Source: Morella rubra
Taxonomy: Eukaryota > Streptophyta > Magnoliopsida > Fagales > Myricaceae
Direction: 5' to 3'
Assembly (NCBI GenBank): GCA_003952965.2
Contig: CM025851.1
Span: 7,667,647-7,731,646 of the forward strand
DNA: 64,000 nt
Under the pieces are notes generated by a model. The model ran no database searches and was not told the origin of the DNA. It saw only the letters and a program-made list of their open reading frames with translations. The position numbers and the translations under genes were made by a program. Of this stretch, positions 35,243 to 46,175 are shown piece after piece (position 1 is the first letter of the stretch; each line of letters opens with the position of its first letter).

Positions 35243-36154
35243 CCTTCACTTCTAGCATGCAAACTATCACTGCAAGGGCATTTAAAATTTTAATTTTATC
35301 ACATTATATCCAAAAGTTTTATAATTTATCAATTGTATCTCTTTATCTATTTTTTTCCATTAAAGATGACCTAAAGAAGTCTAGGAAGGTGAAAATATAC
35401 CAAATTTAGTTGGTCATGTCGAATTTTTTTTTATGGAAATTTGTGAAGAAGATGTTGGAATTTGTAATAAAATATTTAAGTTTATAAAAAGTTGTTGAGA
35501 GTTGAGAAAATGTAACTTGGGAAATTTCTATTTTTAGGTACATGCAAACATTGACTTATTAATTGGGGTATTTCTATTAGGGGTATTTTCGTCTTTATAA
35601 GCTGCTTTATGTCATCTTTATTGGGAGCAATAGTCTAAGGGTTGAGATTTATGAATTATAAATTTTTGAGGACACAATGAAACGAAATTAAAAACTTAAG
35701 CTGAAAAATAAGGATTTTTCTTATAGGATAAAATATTTTTCACAATAAACATAGTCGATTTAAACCCATAGAAAAATCAATAAACTTTTACCGACAGAAA
35801 CTTGGAAGAGGGGGATTAGCTGTTTAATTTTCAGTACATAAGATGAGAGGGACGATTCAGGTTGCGAAAAGTAAAATAATACTCCGTCATCAGTCCCCGC
35901 AAGAGGTCAAGAGGCGCGCACCACTTGGTGAGGTGGTGGCAAGTGAACGGTCTAAAACAACGTGCATATAAATATCTCATAACCCATGATTAGGGTTCCT
36001 AATATTTTTAATTGTAATCACACCAACTGTCCAAATCTGCCCACAACTTGCCCTCCTGGACGGTCCAAAACAAACTCTACTTTTCCTTTTTCTTTTCCCT
36101 TTCCGCGAAACAAATTTTGCTGGCGTGGCACATACCCGCACATATTCTCTCAAT

Positions 36155-36413
36155 TTGGACGGACTCGTGAACGGCGCGGTCCCCTGAAATGAACGGTGAA
36201 AGCTTATCCACGTGTAAGTAAAAGGTATAGGATACGTCACTGACCTCGAGATTTGAAAGCACGAAAATCGACGCGTAGTCTCATTCCCACCCAGTACACG
36301 GGAGAAAAAGGGTATTTTGCAGGACAGGTCATTTCCTCGTGTACATTTTGGACACGTCATTGCTTCGGGTTCTGCTCCAACTACGTCTGTACGTGATGGG
36401 GTCGAATTTTGGA
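36155..36413 (+). repeat. Duplicated promoter and first-exon start, copy 1 (interrupted)
   Basis: About 90 percent like 37091-37343 over ~255 bases. Both carry TCCACGTGTAAGTA (a G-box), ATACGTCACTGA, then CATTTCCTCGTGTACATTTT, then an ATG followed by GSTCGAA-type codons (M-G-S-N-F-G here). In this copy the frame is cut off just after that by unrelated sequence. Confidence 0.85.
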
Positions 36414-37090
36414 GGTTGTCTGGTTACGATGTTTTTTTAAGAATTTTTTATATTTTTTTTGTATTTTAAGAATTTTGAGGTGATGTTAATTTTATTAGTA
36501 TGTGTGTTGTAATTTTATCAATTTGGTCGAGATGATCGTTGTGTTATTGGAGTAAATCAAGTACGTGGAGAAATTAGTGCTTGTTTTGGAACCCTAAACT
36601 GGGGTTCCTAACAATTTGGTACTTGAGAGTTGAGTACGAGAGGTAAACATGAGCATTTACTTGAGAAGGGGTTTGATTTTCTTTTAGGAGAAAACTTAAG
36701 GTTGGATGTGTTGTGTTGTTGCAGCCATATTCCAATAGAGGCCGAATCAACTACGTTGCTATCCAACCGAGATCGTTTTGAAACTTTGGAGTCGTCATTT
36801 CTTTGGATGAAGACAAGATGGAGGAGACCACCACTACCATGGCTCACATGCAAAGAGTTATAGACATAGTTAGTAGGACAACAAAAGAGAATAGGAGAGC
36901 AGTGGAAGGGATGCGGCAAGACTTACAAGCAATGTTGGTCAATCTTGGTGGAGAACCAAGAGGAGGCAACCATCTATCCGTCATAAGAATAGAAGAAAAT
37001 ATGAAAGAAGATGTTCATCTCGAAGATGAGAGAGAAACTCAAATTTTTAAGTCCACCGTAAGAGAGTCTAGACCTTGGTAACTCCATAGA
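36414..37090 (+). mobile_element. Fragment of an LTR retrotransposon (PBS and gag start)
   Basis: The word CCTAACAATTTGGTACTTGA near 36606-36625 resembles an LTR end (..AACA) followed by a decayed initiator-Met primer-binding site. Downstream, the frame at 36818-37081 (from an ATG; about 87 residues, with MRQDLQAMLVN and many charged residues) has the style of a gag N-terminus. Neither a complete LTR nor any protease, RT or integrase is present, so this is only a fragment. The assignment is by pattern and tentative. Confidence 0.4.
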
Positions 37091-37343
37091 TTGGACGGAA
37101 TCGTGAACCGCGCAGTCCCTGCAATGAACGGTGAAAGCTTATCCACGTGTAAGTAAATAGGATACGTCACTGACTCCGAGATTTGAGAGCACGAAAATCG
37201 ATGCGTAATCTCATTCCCACCCCAGTACATGGGAGAAAAAGGGTATGTTGCAGGACAGGTCATTTCCTCGTGTACATTTTGGACACGTCCTTGTTTCGGG
37301 TTCTGTTCCAACTACGTCTGCACGAGATGGCGTCGAACTTTGG
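37091..37343 (+). repeat. Duplicated promoter and first-exon start, copy 2
   Basis: Partner of 36155-36413, keeping the same G-box and ACGTCA words. Here the frame following the ATG at 37327 continues beyond the repeat. Confidence 0.85.
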
Positions 37344-37542
37344 TATCCTCTGCACACCAAACACATCGCCTGGCTCACCGCCCCAGAAGTTGGGCCTCCA
37401 AAAATTACTTTCCCTAGGTAGTGTACCGGATGGTTATCACTGCAACGTAAGGACATCGGCAAACATTCAGGTCTCTTCGCTTCAGTCCTTAAATTATATG
37501 AAATTATTAAAATCGTCAAGCATATTTTCAAAATTATTATAA
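37327..37542 (+). pseudogene. Orphan first-exon-like fragment
   Basis: An ATG opens 71 codons, of which about the first 45 (starting MASNFGILCTPNTSPGSPPQ) are serine/threonine-rich with few acidic residues, like a plastid targeting sequence. A possible donor (AAC|GTAAGG) falls near 37446, after which the DNA becomes AT-rich and the codons look random. No following exon is seen up to 42 kb. I read it as a relic first exon of a gene whose rest is lost or lies elsewhere; I do not recognise the gene. Confidence 0.3.
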
Positions 37543-38356
37543 TTCATAAACTTTCACCATGTTATCAGATCCCATCATTAATATTGTGCCACATAATATA
37601 TTTAAATTAAAATGTTGAATTATAGAGCAAATATTGATATATTTTGATAATTTTGTGACGAAATGTGATGATTTTAATAGCTTGGACCTTTTTTTGACAT
37701 TTTGATGCAAATTTATGTGCTAAAAGTGATGTTTTCTGCTCACTCCGATAAACAAATTCTAAACGGATGATTCTAAAAGGGAGTAGATATTGGAATTTCA
37801 TAAAATCAGATTAATCAAAGTTGTTTATCAAATTTGGGCCTGGCCCTCCACATATTGGCAGGCGCAGCCCAGCCAATTTTGTGGTTGGAAGACAAAACTG
37901 CAGTAGTGCAAATAAGCCCGATTAGTAGAGCTTCAGATTTGAAAGGCTGATTGCTAGCCCCTCAACAGTGAAAAGAGAACCCAGCCCAAAGGTTTTCGAA
38001 GTTAGCCTGAAACCAAATCGGTTTTTTTTTTAGCAAGTCCATAGCCCAACTAATTTTACAATCTTGAGGATAATGGTTACTTTTGGATCATTTTCTACTT
38101 TGCAGCTCATCCCTCGCCCTAAGTTCATCAGCATATCTAAATATAAATATATATATAAAAAAACTACAGTTTGAATTTACTTTTTACTTTTTTTTTTATC
38201 CATATTTGTGATTGGTTCCGCACCTCTGGTTGTCCCTACGAACACAACCTAAAAAGAAACAAAATAGAAAAGGATGAACAGTCTACCACAGTCAAATGTC
38301 GCGAAGAATCCCACCACAGAAAGTACTACCCCGTTTCTTCTTAAATAAATTATATT

Positions 38357-38745
38357 TGCACAGTAAAATTTAGATCTTCGTTCCCTTAACCATTATTGCC
38401 CAAGTGTCTGTCTATGTACATATACTGTAGAACAAAAGATACTATTTGTACTACAAAAGAAAAAAAATACATGAGAGTGATAAGTTTCTTCTAGTCAATT
38501 CTTTAATTGGATTAACCGTATTAATAGAATATACAAACTTTTATTTTATAAGTTGGACTAAGGACTTATGATCAGAATTCTACTGCAGTTATTCTTCCTA
38601 TTAAGGAATAAGATTCTATTTAAAATTTAAATATTCAAAACTAGTAACTGATAGAAATAGAATTCAAAACACCCATGATTTAAATTTAAAACTTCATACG
38701 CTAGATATGTGGGCCACCTTAAGGAAAATATTCAAAATATTTTAT
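38357..38745 (+). repeat. Left direct repeat (possible 5' LTR)
   Basis: Shares with 41564-41906 the ordered words CACAGTAAAATTTAGATC, AAGTGTCTGTC, GAGTGATA, ATTCTACTGCAGTTATT, ATTTAAATTTAAAACTTCAT and TTAAGGAAAATATTCAAAA. Roughly three quarters of compared bases agree. Confidence 0.75.
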
Positions 38746-41563
38746 ATTCTCCCACTTGGTCCACATAACAAATAAATTACCTGATTGAGTGATTGACACT
38801 TTTGTATGGCCATTACTATATTCATTCATACTAGTTTTTAAACAATCTCACTCAAATAAAGAATATTATGCATGAATCATGGCGATAAGACTCTTATCAT
38901 CGAATCACTCCCTTCCATGTATCACAATATACAACACCCTTGAGTACTTTATGAGCTATAACTTTATGAATGAACTTCCAATAAGTCATTCGGGTCCAAC
39001 TTTATGTTTATCCCCAATGATAAAACAATTACAACATCTTATGTGCACAAATGTAAATTTATTCTCCAAGAATATGAACTGTATGTCTATAGACCAAAAT
39101 AGAGAGAAATTGGATATAAATTGAATTAACAAATCTCATATGCTCCGCATGACTTTGTACTATAGTACCGGTAACTTTCAGTCATGAAATCTGCAATGTA
39201 TAATTCAATACTTGAATGCTCAAATAAACACAAGTGTCTTCTTATGTTCTCTCTTATGCTAAGATACTTTATGAGATACACATATTTTTGTTTTTGATCT
39301 TAGAGAAAACAACTGTAGGAGAGTATCCAAAGATAGCTTGATGGGTCTCACTATATAATCAACAAACTTTAGACCAAAATTTCAAACATGATGCCTGTGT
39401 AATAATTTCATAGCATGCTATAAAATGGTCAGTATAATCGTAGATAAAACTATAATCCTAGGTTTTTAGGAAAAAATCAAATGACTTTTTTTTATTGCCT
39501 TTTAATGCTCCAAAATCTGTGTTACTCTAAGTATTGCCCCAGTAATCCTACTGTCAAGCTAATGTCTAAACTTATGCAAAGTGCCAACGATAGATGGTTA
39601 CAAAATACTTTGCATATGCCTTTATTCTAATGTGCCTTAGAGACATTGATCTTTAATGAATTTATACATTTTAACAACAATGGCTACAAAAATTTTACAA
39701 TTCATTCATTTCAAATCTCTCAAAAGTGTTTACCATATAGACATTTTAAGAGGAGGAGTCTTGCCTTATGTAGCAACTTTAATGACTGTTTATAACCAAT
39801 AAATGCAGTAAAAAAAATAAAACAACTAAGGAAATAAATTTTCACGCTATGAAACATAAACTATATTCTAAATTAACATTCAAACGTCATGTGGGTAGAG
39901 GTCACATCATGCATGAATTTATTGAACTTTACAATGAAACTAATAAATTTCACGTTAATGTAGAAGAACCTCCGTACTTGTGGACATAGGAAAATCCATC
40001 TCTTCACACTAATTCATTATTTCATCCTAATCAAACCACAAAAATAATAACCTCCCTACGGGGCCAGGTCACATTTTTATGATTCAATTACAATGTTGAT
40101 GTTAATAACCTTATGAAGTCTTTATGTGATCATCGTTACGAATCAAGATGTCAAGGCTACTCTTAAAAGGCTTTGACAATCACAACTTCCTAACATCAAA
40201 ATTTTTATAATCTCTTTTGATCTACAAATACTCAAAATGCCAATCTTTTATAAAGTTTGATGACCTCATGTAGTCAATGAACTAAATTAGATGCTATGGC
40301 TACTCCAAAAAAATTTACTTAACCACAACTTCAATGGCAATATAAAAGTGGAACCTTATGTTGATTCCTAAAAATATCAATGCCAATAACTTCAATGAAG
40401 TTTAGTAACAATATAAGATTATTGATATGAATAAGGATGTTGTGGCTACTCTTAAAGCATTTCAATAATCACAACTTTAAAGACATAAATATAATTCTTT
40501 TAATCTAGATGACTCGAACGGGTTAAATCTAGTCCAAGATGGATCGGGCTGATCAACCTTGAATGAACTGCACGACCCAAATTATAATAAAAATTTATTC
40601 TTTTAGGTCAAATCTAGTTTTGATTTGAGTAAACCCATGTCCACTGGATGTGGGCACTTGACCCACCAATATTGAGTCAAAGTTTGACTGCAAAAAGACC
40701 AAAAATAGACCTAACTTTATGAATCTAGTAGATTATATGGACTCTTATTCATTCGGGCTTTAAACTGTTTAGACATCATTAAATGGGTTGCAAAATCCTA
40801 CCCAACTTCTTTATTTAAAGACCCAATATATTAAGAAAAACTTTCATATCTCGTAGACTCAAATTCATCACTATTCCGCACTCAAAAAATTGCCGGTAAG
40901 GACAATGCTGTAACTTTACAGTTTTTCGTTTTCAACGAAAAAACTGAACTGAACCGCGAGTATTCTACAGATCTAATTCATCTATTTGTCTTTTTCGCTC
41001 AGATGCAAAAGCAAAAACAAGAAAAGCTACAAACACGAGATTGACGAAGCCAAATAGAATATAATTTTCATTTGAAAAACATTTAAAGGAAATCGAATAG
41101 GCTAAGGAGACCAAATATTCACGTTGAATAGCCGAATATCCTCCTCAAAAGATGCGCTGAATAAATCAAATTTTCATTTGCAAAACGTTTAAAGGAAACT
41201 AAATAGGCTACACATGAAAAGATGCGGATATCCTACTGCTCACGTGTATTACATTTGCCAAAATAGACTATAACAAATTGAAACGTGATCGACTATAGCG
41301 TGAAAACAAATCTGCCGATGTTTTCATAACTTTTGACCGACTCTTTTAAAAAACAACTCGAAAAAAACAGAGAGTTGTTCCCCCGCCAAAAATACAAAAT
41401 AAAAAAATTTTCTTTTAAAAGTCACGATGTGTGATTCAAATAACCTATGATCTTTTGCTTTATGTAACAATATGAAATTATATCAATAAATCGTTTTACT
41501 AAACAAGAGACATTGAAGAGATATAGAAGGAGTCTCTGATATCACATGAAAAAAAATTAAATA

Positions 41564-41906
41564 TGTCACAGTGAAATTTAGATCGACATACTTTTAGTTA
41601 TAAGTGTTCAAGTGTTTGTCTTTATTCTATAAAAGAAAAGATACGTTAGAGTGATAGGATTCTTTTAGCCTATTCTTTAACTAGATAAGTTGTATTGATG
41701 GAATACACATAACTTTATTTTATGTACTAGACTAGTGATTTGATCAAAATTCTACTGCAGTTATTACTCCCATCAAAAAATAAAATTTTATTTAATATCT
41801 AAATATTTAAAACTAATAATTAATAAAAATATAATTCAGCCTATAATTTAAATTTAAAACTTCATAGCTGGACTACCTTAAGTAAAATATTCAAAAATAT
41901 TTTACA
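41564..41906 (+). repeat. Right direct repeat (possible 3' LTR)
   Basis: Partner of 38357-38745, beginning TGTCACAGTGAAATTTAGAT. It is slightly shorter because of several small gaps. Confidence 0.75.
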
Positions 41907-42199
41907 GTTTCTTCCTCTGTCCAGGAGGCAGGAAGGAGCAGGAGAAACCCACCACTGAAGGGTCATGACAACGGGCCAAATGGTCAGCGGCATTGTTTGA
42001 AGATTTTCCACTTTCTTATAACATGCCTCATTCCAATACCGTGGCTCCCCTCAGGACAACGCAATGGGTGGTAGAGCTCAAGGGAAGGACGGAGAGCTCC
42101 TATTTACAGCGCCCATAAATGCTGATTGCAGGGTATCTTAAAGACCTAGCCGCCATGCCACAGTTTGACAACCACGCGCAGTTACTCATACCACTATGA

Positions 42200-42881
42200 G
42201 AGCATTCCTAGCAGTTTATTCAAATTTTGCTCTCTATTTTAACTAAAAAGTACACTTCTTTATTTTAACTATCAACTTTTTAAAAACACTCACAGCAGCT
42301 TCTCTATTTTAACCATCTAATTTTACTATTTTATTTAAATATTATTATTCAAATATTTCTTTATTCTTTCTCTTAACATTTATATTTTTGAATATTCGTT
42401 TTATTGTAACGGTTATATTTTTGAATATTTGTCTTATCTTAAAATGAATTTTTTAATTTTTGTCTTTTCCTAACGCTCGGTGTTTTTTAAATTTATCTTA
42501 TCTCAACGATTAGATTTTTTAAAATTTTTCTTATCCTAATGTCATATTTTAAATACTTGTCTTATTTTAACGATCATATTTTTTAAAATGTATTAAGTTA
42601 GTCTTTATTTAGTTTAAAATGTATTAAGTTAGTCTTTATTTAGTCTAAAATATATTAAGAAAAGAGAAAGAAAAAGAAAAAATAAGAAAAATATTAATAT
42701 TTTATTATTGAGAAGTGAACAGTAGTTATCTAAATATAAAGAACTACTGTTCACATGTTAAAATTTTTAGTAAAAATTATTAAAATAGATAAGCTATTAA
42801 AAAGTATTTTTTGACTTTTTTGTTAAATTAATTCTCTATTCTAACCAAAATATTAGAATAGAGAACCTACTAGGAATGCTC
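42200..42881. mobile_element. Harbinger-like MITE with GAGCATTCCTAG termini
   Basis: Left end GAGCATTCCTAGCAGTTTAT; right end, read inward, GAGCATTCCTAGTAGGTTCT. Both arms continue with TCTCTATTTTAAC/TTCTCTATTCTAAT words. The flanks read TGA on the left and TAA on the right, compatible with a decayed 3-bp TWA duplication of PIF/Harbinger elements. The inside is AT-rich, has short tandem words (CTTATTTTAACG-like; TTAAAATGTATTAAGTTAGT twice) and no transposase. Confidence 0.75.
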
Positions 42882-43398
42882 TAACGACCCAATAGGCCAA
42901 TATAAGGGCTTTATCTAGAAAACCACCACTTTCTTGGCTTGGCGTGCTGGCCTGCTGGGGGTAAAAAGTCTTCGTCGAAAACTCTACGACAGTATTTTGG
43001 ACCTTTACTGCAGCCGATGGGGGGGGGATTTGGCTATTTTTCGATCAATTACCTCTGGTGGACTGGTCCTCTACCTGCAAGTTCTTTCCATCCCAATCCC
43101 TTCTTGAAACCAGCCATCGACTATGGCGATTCATAATTACTTACAAAAAACGAAAAGTTGATTCATGATTAATTGGAATAGATCTTTTGATGCCCTCTAA
43201 GAAAGAACAAAAAGAGAACACGCAAAAAATAGAAGATTAGTAAAATCTAACACACCATTGGAGTCTAGTAGCAGCAATTCATTATGTTATTACATTTTGA
43301 TCACACGTTGTGACTTTTAAACCGCTCGTAGTCTCACAAAACCAGAAGCTGATCCACCCTGTTTTCTCGGAAAATAGAGAGAATTTAGCACAAGAGCA

Positions 43399-44382
43399 TC
43401 AGTTAAGAGGATTTTTGGACCCGTACTTCTCAACCCTCTCATCAATCCACTCCCTCATATCCCTCAACACAAGATCCGCATTCTCGTCCGGTTCGCCCTG
43501 TATCAGCGAGTGGTACATCCCTTCGTAAATCTTCAAGCTTTTATCCTCGCTCGCCGCCTTCTCGTACAGCAGCTTCGAAGACGTCGGGCACGTTACCCCG
43601 TCCGAAGTTCCGTGCACCGTCAAAAACGGGGTCGTCACCTTCCCGAAATTATCCTGTATGTACTGGCACACTCTGGCCAGCTCCCTCATCGTCCCCACTC
43701 TTGGCTTCCCCGTGTACCTCCTCGGATTGGTCGCTATGATCTTTAGTTTCTCCGGGTCCTTAATCGCTTTCCCGACCATCTTGTTGTCCGGCATCATTGC
43801 CCACGTGTCTGCGACTCCGAACAGCAGACCGAACATAAACAAATGGACTTTACTGGGCTTCATGTTCTCCGGCATGACGAAGAGTGGTGCAGAGAAGATT
43901 AAGCCAGTCCAAGCGTTGGGCTCCGACTGGAAGTACATCAGCATAGTCGCGGCCCCACCCATCGACTCGCCGAAGAGAAAGGCAGGGAGGTGCTTGTACG
44001 TTTCGCTCCGGCGGACGTGCAGGAAGAACGACAAGGACGTGGCGGCGACCTTTTCCATATCACCGAGGTAGCAACGCAGGCCGTCGGATCTGCCGTGACC
44101 GAGGAGATCGGCGGCGAAGACGGCGTAGCCCCAGGTGGCGAAGTTGATGCAGATCTTCTGAAAAAGCCAGCCGGTGTCCGACCCGTAGCCGTGGGTCATG
44201 AAGACCGAGGCTTTGACATTCTCGCAATCCAACGGCAGGAAGCTCTGCGTGAAGATCTTGCCGTTGGGGGTGTCGAAGTAGGACTCGGTGCGTCGCACGC
44301 CCTGGGAGCTGTAGTACTCCTCCTCGGGCATGTGGCCCCAGAAATTCGGGGGAGTTTCGGACGGCTGCGTGTCTGGCGGCAT
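43399..44382 (-). CDS. CSE: Caffeoyl shikimate esterase / monoacylglycerol-lipase-like alpha/beta hydrolase
   Basis: Intronless, 327 residues from the ATG at 44382; the frame runs 8 codons further only to a TTG, behind an acceptor-like GCAATTGCAG that could end a leader intron. CSE hydrolyses caffeoyl shikimate to caffeate in the lignin pathway; the Arabidopsis protein (At1g52760) is also described as a lysophospholipase/MAG lipase. The alpha/beta-hydrolase landmarks are clear: oxyanion THGYGSDT at 63-70, nucleophile elbow GESMGG with Ser140, acid Asp261 (HGTSDGVTCP) and His291 (YEGMYHSLIQGEPDEN). The LGHGRSDG stretch at 94-101 is an acyltransferase-like HxxxD motif. Strong family matches include NFWGHMPEEEYY, ADTWA.MPDNKMVGKAIKDP and YTGKPRVGTMREL. 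Its length equals the family's. Confidence 0.95.
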   Translation of the reverse strand: MPPDTQPSETPPNFWGHMPEEEYYSSQGVRRTESYFDTPNGKIFTQSFLPLDCENVKASVFMTHGYGSDTGWLFQKICINFATWGYAVFAADLLGHGRSDGLRCYLGDMEKVAATSLSFFLHVRRSETYKHLPAFLFGESMGGAATMLMYFQSEPNAWTGLIFSAPLFVMPENMKPSKVHLFMFGLLFGVADTWAMMPDNKMVGKAIKDPEKLKIIATNPRRYTGKPRVGTMRELARVCQYIQDNFGKVTTPFLTVHGTSDGVTCPTSSKLLYEKAASEDKSLKIYEGMYHSLIQGEPDENADLVLRDMREWIDERVEKYGSKNPLN

Positions 44383-46175
44383 GATCTGAAAGTTTCGGTT
44401 CTGCAATTGCGAAAACGTTGCCTCTCGTAATAAGTTAGCAGCTTCTAAGATGGTAAGCGGTTGTGGTATAAAAGATCGGGCGTTTCGGGGAGAGGAAGGA
44501 GGGAGGCAGCGTGGGTTTTACCAACCGCGGTGTAGGTCTTGTGGGGGCCATTGGAGGTGGGTGAGACGACGAGAGTTGGTGGACTGACTTTGGTTTGTTT
44601 TTTTATCTGTTTCTTTCGAGTGGGGTCGACCACTAAGAGAGTTGGTGTAATGGATTGCTTTTGCTATAGATGATTAGATGGGGTTAGGCACATGTCAGCT
44701 TATATTGCACCTCTTTTCATGAAAAAAGAAATACGCTAAGATACAGACTAAAAGGGGTTAGGTTCATTGCTTGTTTTATAAGGAATGACCTATCGTCTGG
44801 GGCCACGTGCATTTCAAAGCAGTTGGGAGTCCGGTCGACAAATAAAATTTACTATACTTTCAATAAAAAAATATTTCACAAAAACTTCTTTTTTTTTCAC
44901 CATCCGAAAGAGACCAGCCAAGTTTCTTTATTTTACGTTTTTTTAATATGCTTTGAGAACATGGACAGAATTTCGAGGTCCAAAGACATTTAGTTGGGAG
45001 GTTCAGAAGGTGAAGTCATGGCTATTTATTAATATTATTTTTTTTGGCTCCGGCGGTCAACATGTTTTATAGGATAAGCTTGGCTGTTAAATTCAGAGTT
45101 CTGTTCGAGGCAATGGAAATCAGTAAGTTACATGACCCGATCCGAACATTTGGGACCTTTAGCTATGTATCATTAATGAAGGAAGTTAATAATGTATATC
45201 GCACATGTGACGTTTAATGTTGAAACAACGAAATAAATGGCTCATTAAGATGGGCGCGTGCAAAGTACGTTTTTTTTTTCTTCGTTTCGGTTTGGGAAGG
45301 TTATAGATCACCGAAGATTGAAAACATGTCAATTGGCCTGGGCTTGGACATTTGACCCCATTCAACCGAGTTCCCAAATCCCAAAAGAGTTTCTGACTTC
45401 CTGTTTTACTTTTTCTGTGTGTTGGAGTCGGTCATGTATATTTAGAGTGGACAAAATAATGATCAGCATGGGCTTTGCGCTAGACCATTGGCCCAACCAA
45501 ACCAGACTATTTTTCTAAACGGACCCCGTGTTCTGGGCCGGGTTGAGGAACATGGCTACCCAATCTTATTGGAACCAGATTGATGGACGGGCCCAAAGAG
45601 TAGTTCTGTTGGCAACTGGATGCAGTCCACCTTGTTTTCACAATTTGATAAATCCCCACGACTTGTGTTTCTTTTTCCTTTAGCCATCCTCATGACTGGA
45701 TAGAGGACCAAATGTACGTAATTCAATGAGAGAGGAATCCTAACAAGGAAGTTCAAATTGGCATATAACTTTTGTTTGGTAGATGGAGAGAAGTTATGGA
45801 GATCCTATTTCAGGAATCCCTTCTTCTTTTTTTAAGAACAAAAAGATCTGATTAAAGAGGTTTTGTCTTACTTGACAATTGTTTCCTCAAGGACGATAAA
45901 ACAGATCCTCCTTGTGACATCGAATAGTTCCAACGTAGCATTTAGAACCCTCTGTTTCGAACAAGAAAATTTCCTTTTGACAGTACACGCGTCCCAGTAA
46001 TGTTTCATTATAATGCCTAAGTATTTTGTTAAGATAGGACAAATTATAATAACCCTCTCAAACTACCACTATATTCTCAAATATTCCATAAACTATAAAT
46101 CGCTACAAACTCACTCTCCAAAAGTCATAATTTTGTTACGATTCTATCCTTATATACTCATAAGCCATAATTTTC
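44383..46175. other. CSE upstream region
   Basis: It should contain the CSE leader and promoter (reading leftward from about 44700; the minus strand has ATATAAG near 44700). No coding gene is seen; the frames at 44445-44633 and 45258-45518 lack ATG starts or domains. Confidence 0.5.

Larger units (their letters stand above)
31429..36154. other. Gene-free stretch upstream of NTT
   Basis: The NTT promoter and leader should lie at about 31429-31700. Beyond that I find no coding gene; frames such as 33843-34058 and 34552-34782 lack domains. Notable items are an 11-base G run at 32122-32132, a perfect short hairpin at 32795-32821, dispersed repeat copy B and a short MITE. Confidence 0.55.
38341..41906. 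mobile_element. Possible old non-coding LTR-type element
   Basis: Two direct repeats of about 340-390 bases (38357-38745 and 41564-41906) lie 3.2 kb apart and enclose 2.8 kb with no open frame of note. The whole is flanked by GTTTCTTC on both sides (38333-38340 and 41907-41914). The right repeat begins TGTCACAG and ends TTTACA (TG..CA), and is preceded by a short purine run GAAAAAAAA. This fits a decayed, non-autonomous LTR retrotransposon, but an 8-base target duplication would be too long for one, and I see no clear primer-binding site. Confidence 0.45.
37543..43398. other. Long gene-free stretch downstream of NTT/upstream region of CSE 3' end
   Basis: No coding gene is supportable over nearly 6 kb. 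The stretch is AT-rich and most of it (about 38.3-41.9 kb) can be explained by one element bounded by diverged direct repeats; a Harbinger-like MITE follows at 42200-42881. The CSE 3' untranslated region should lie just below 43399. Confidence 0.6.

Noticed and set aside
43990..44430. 146-codon plus-strand frame opposite CSE
   Set aside because: A shadow of the CSE gene in the antisense direction; no domain or promoter.
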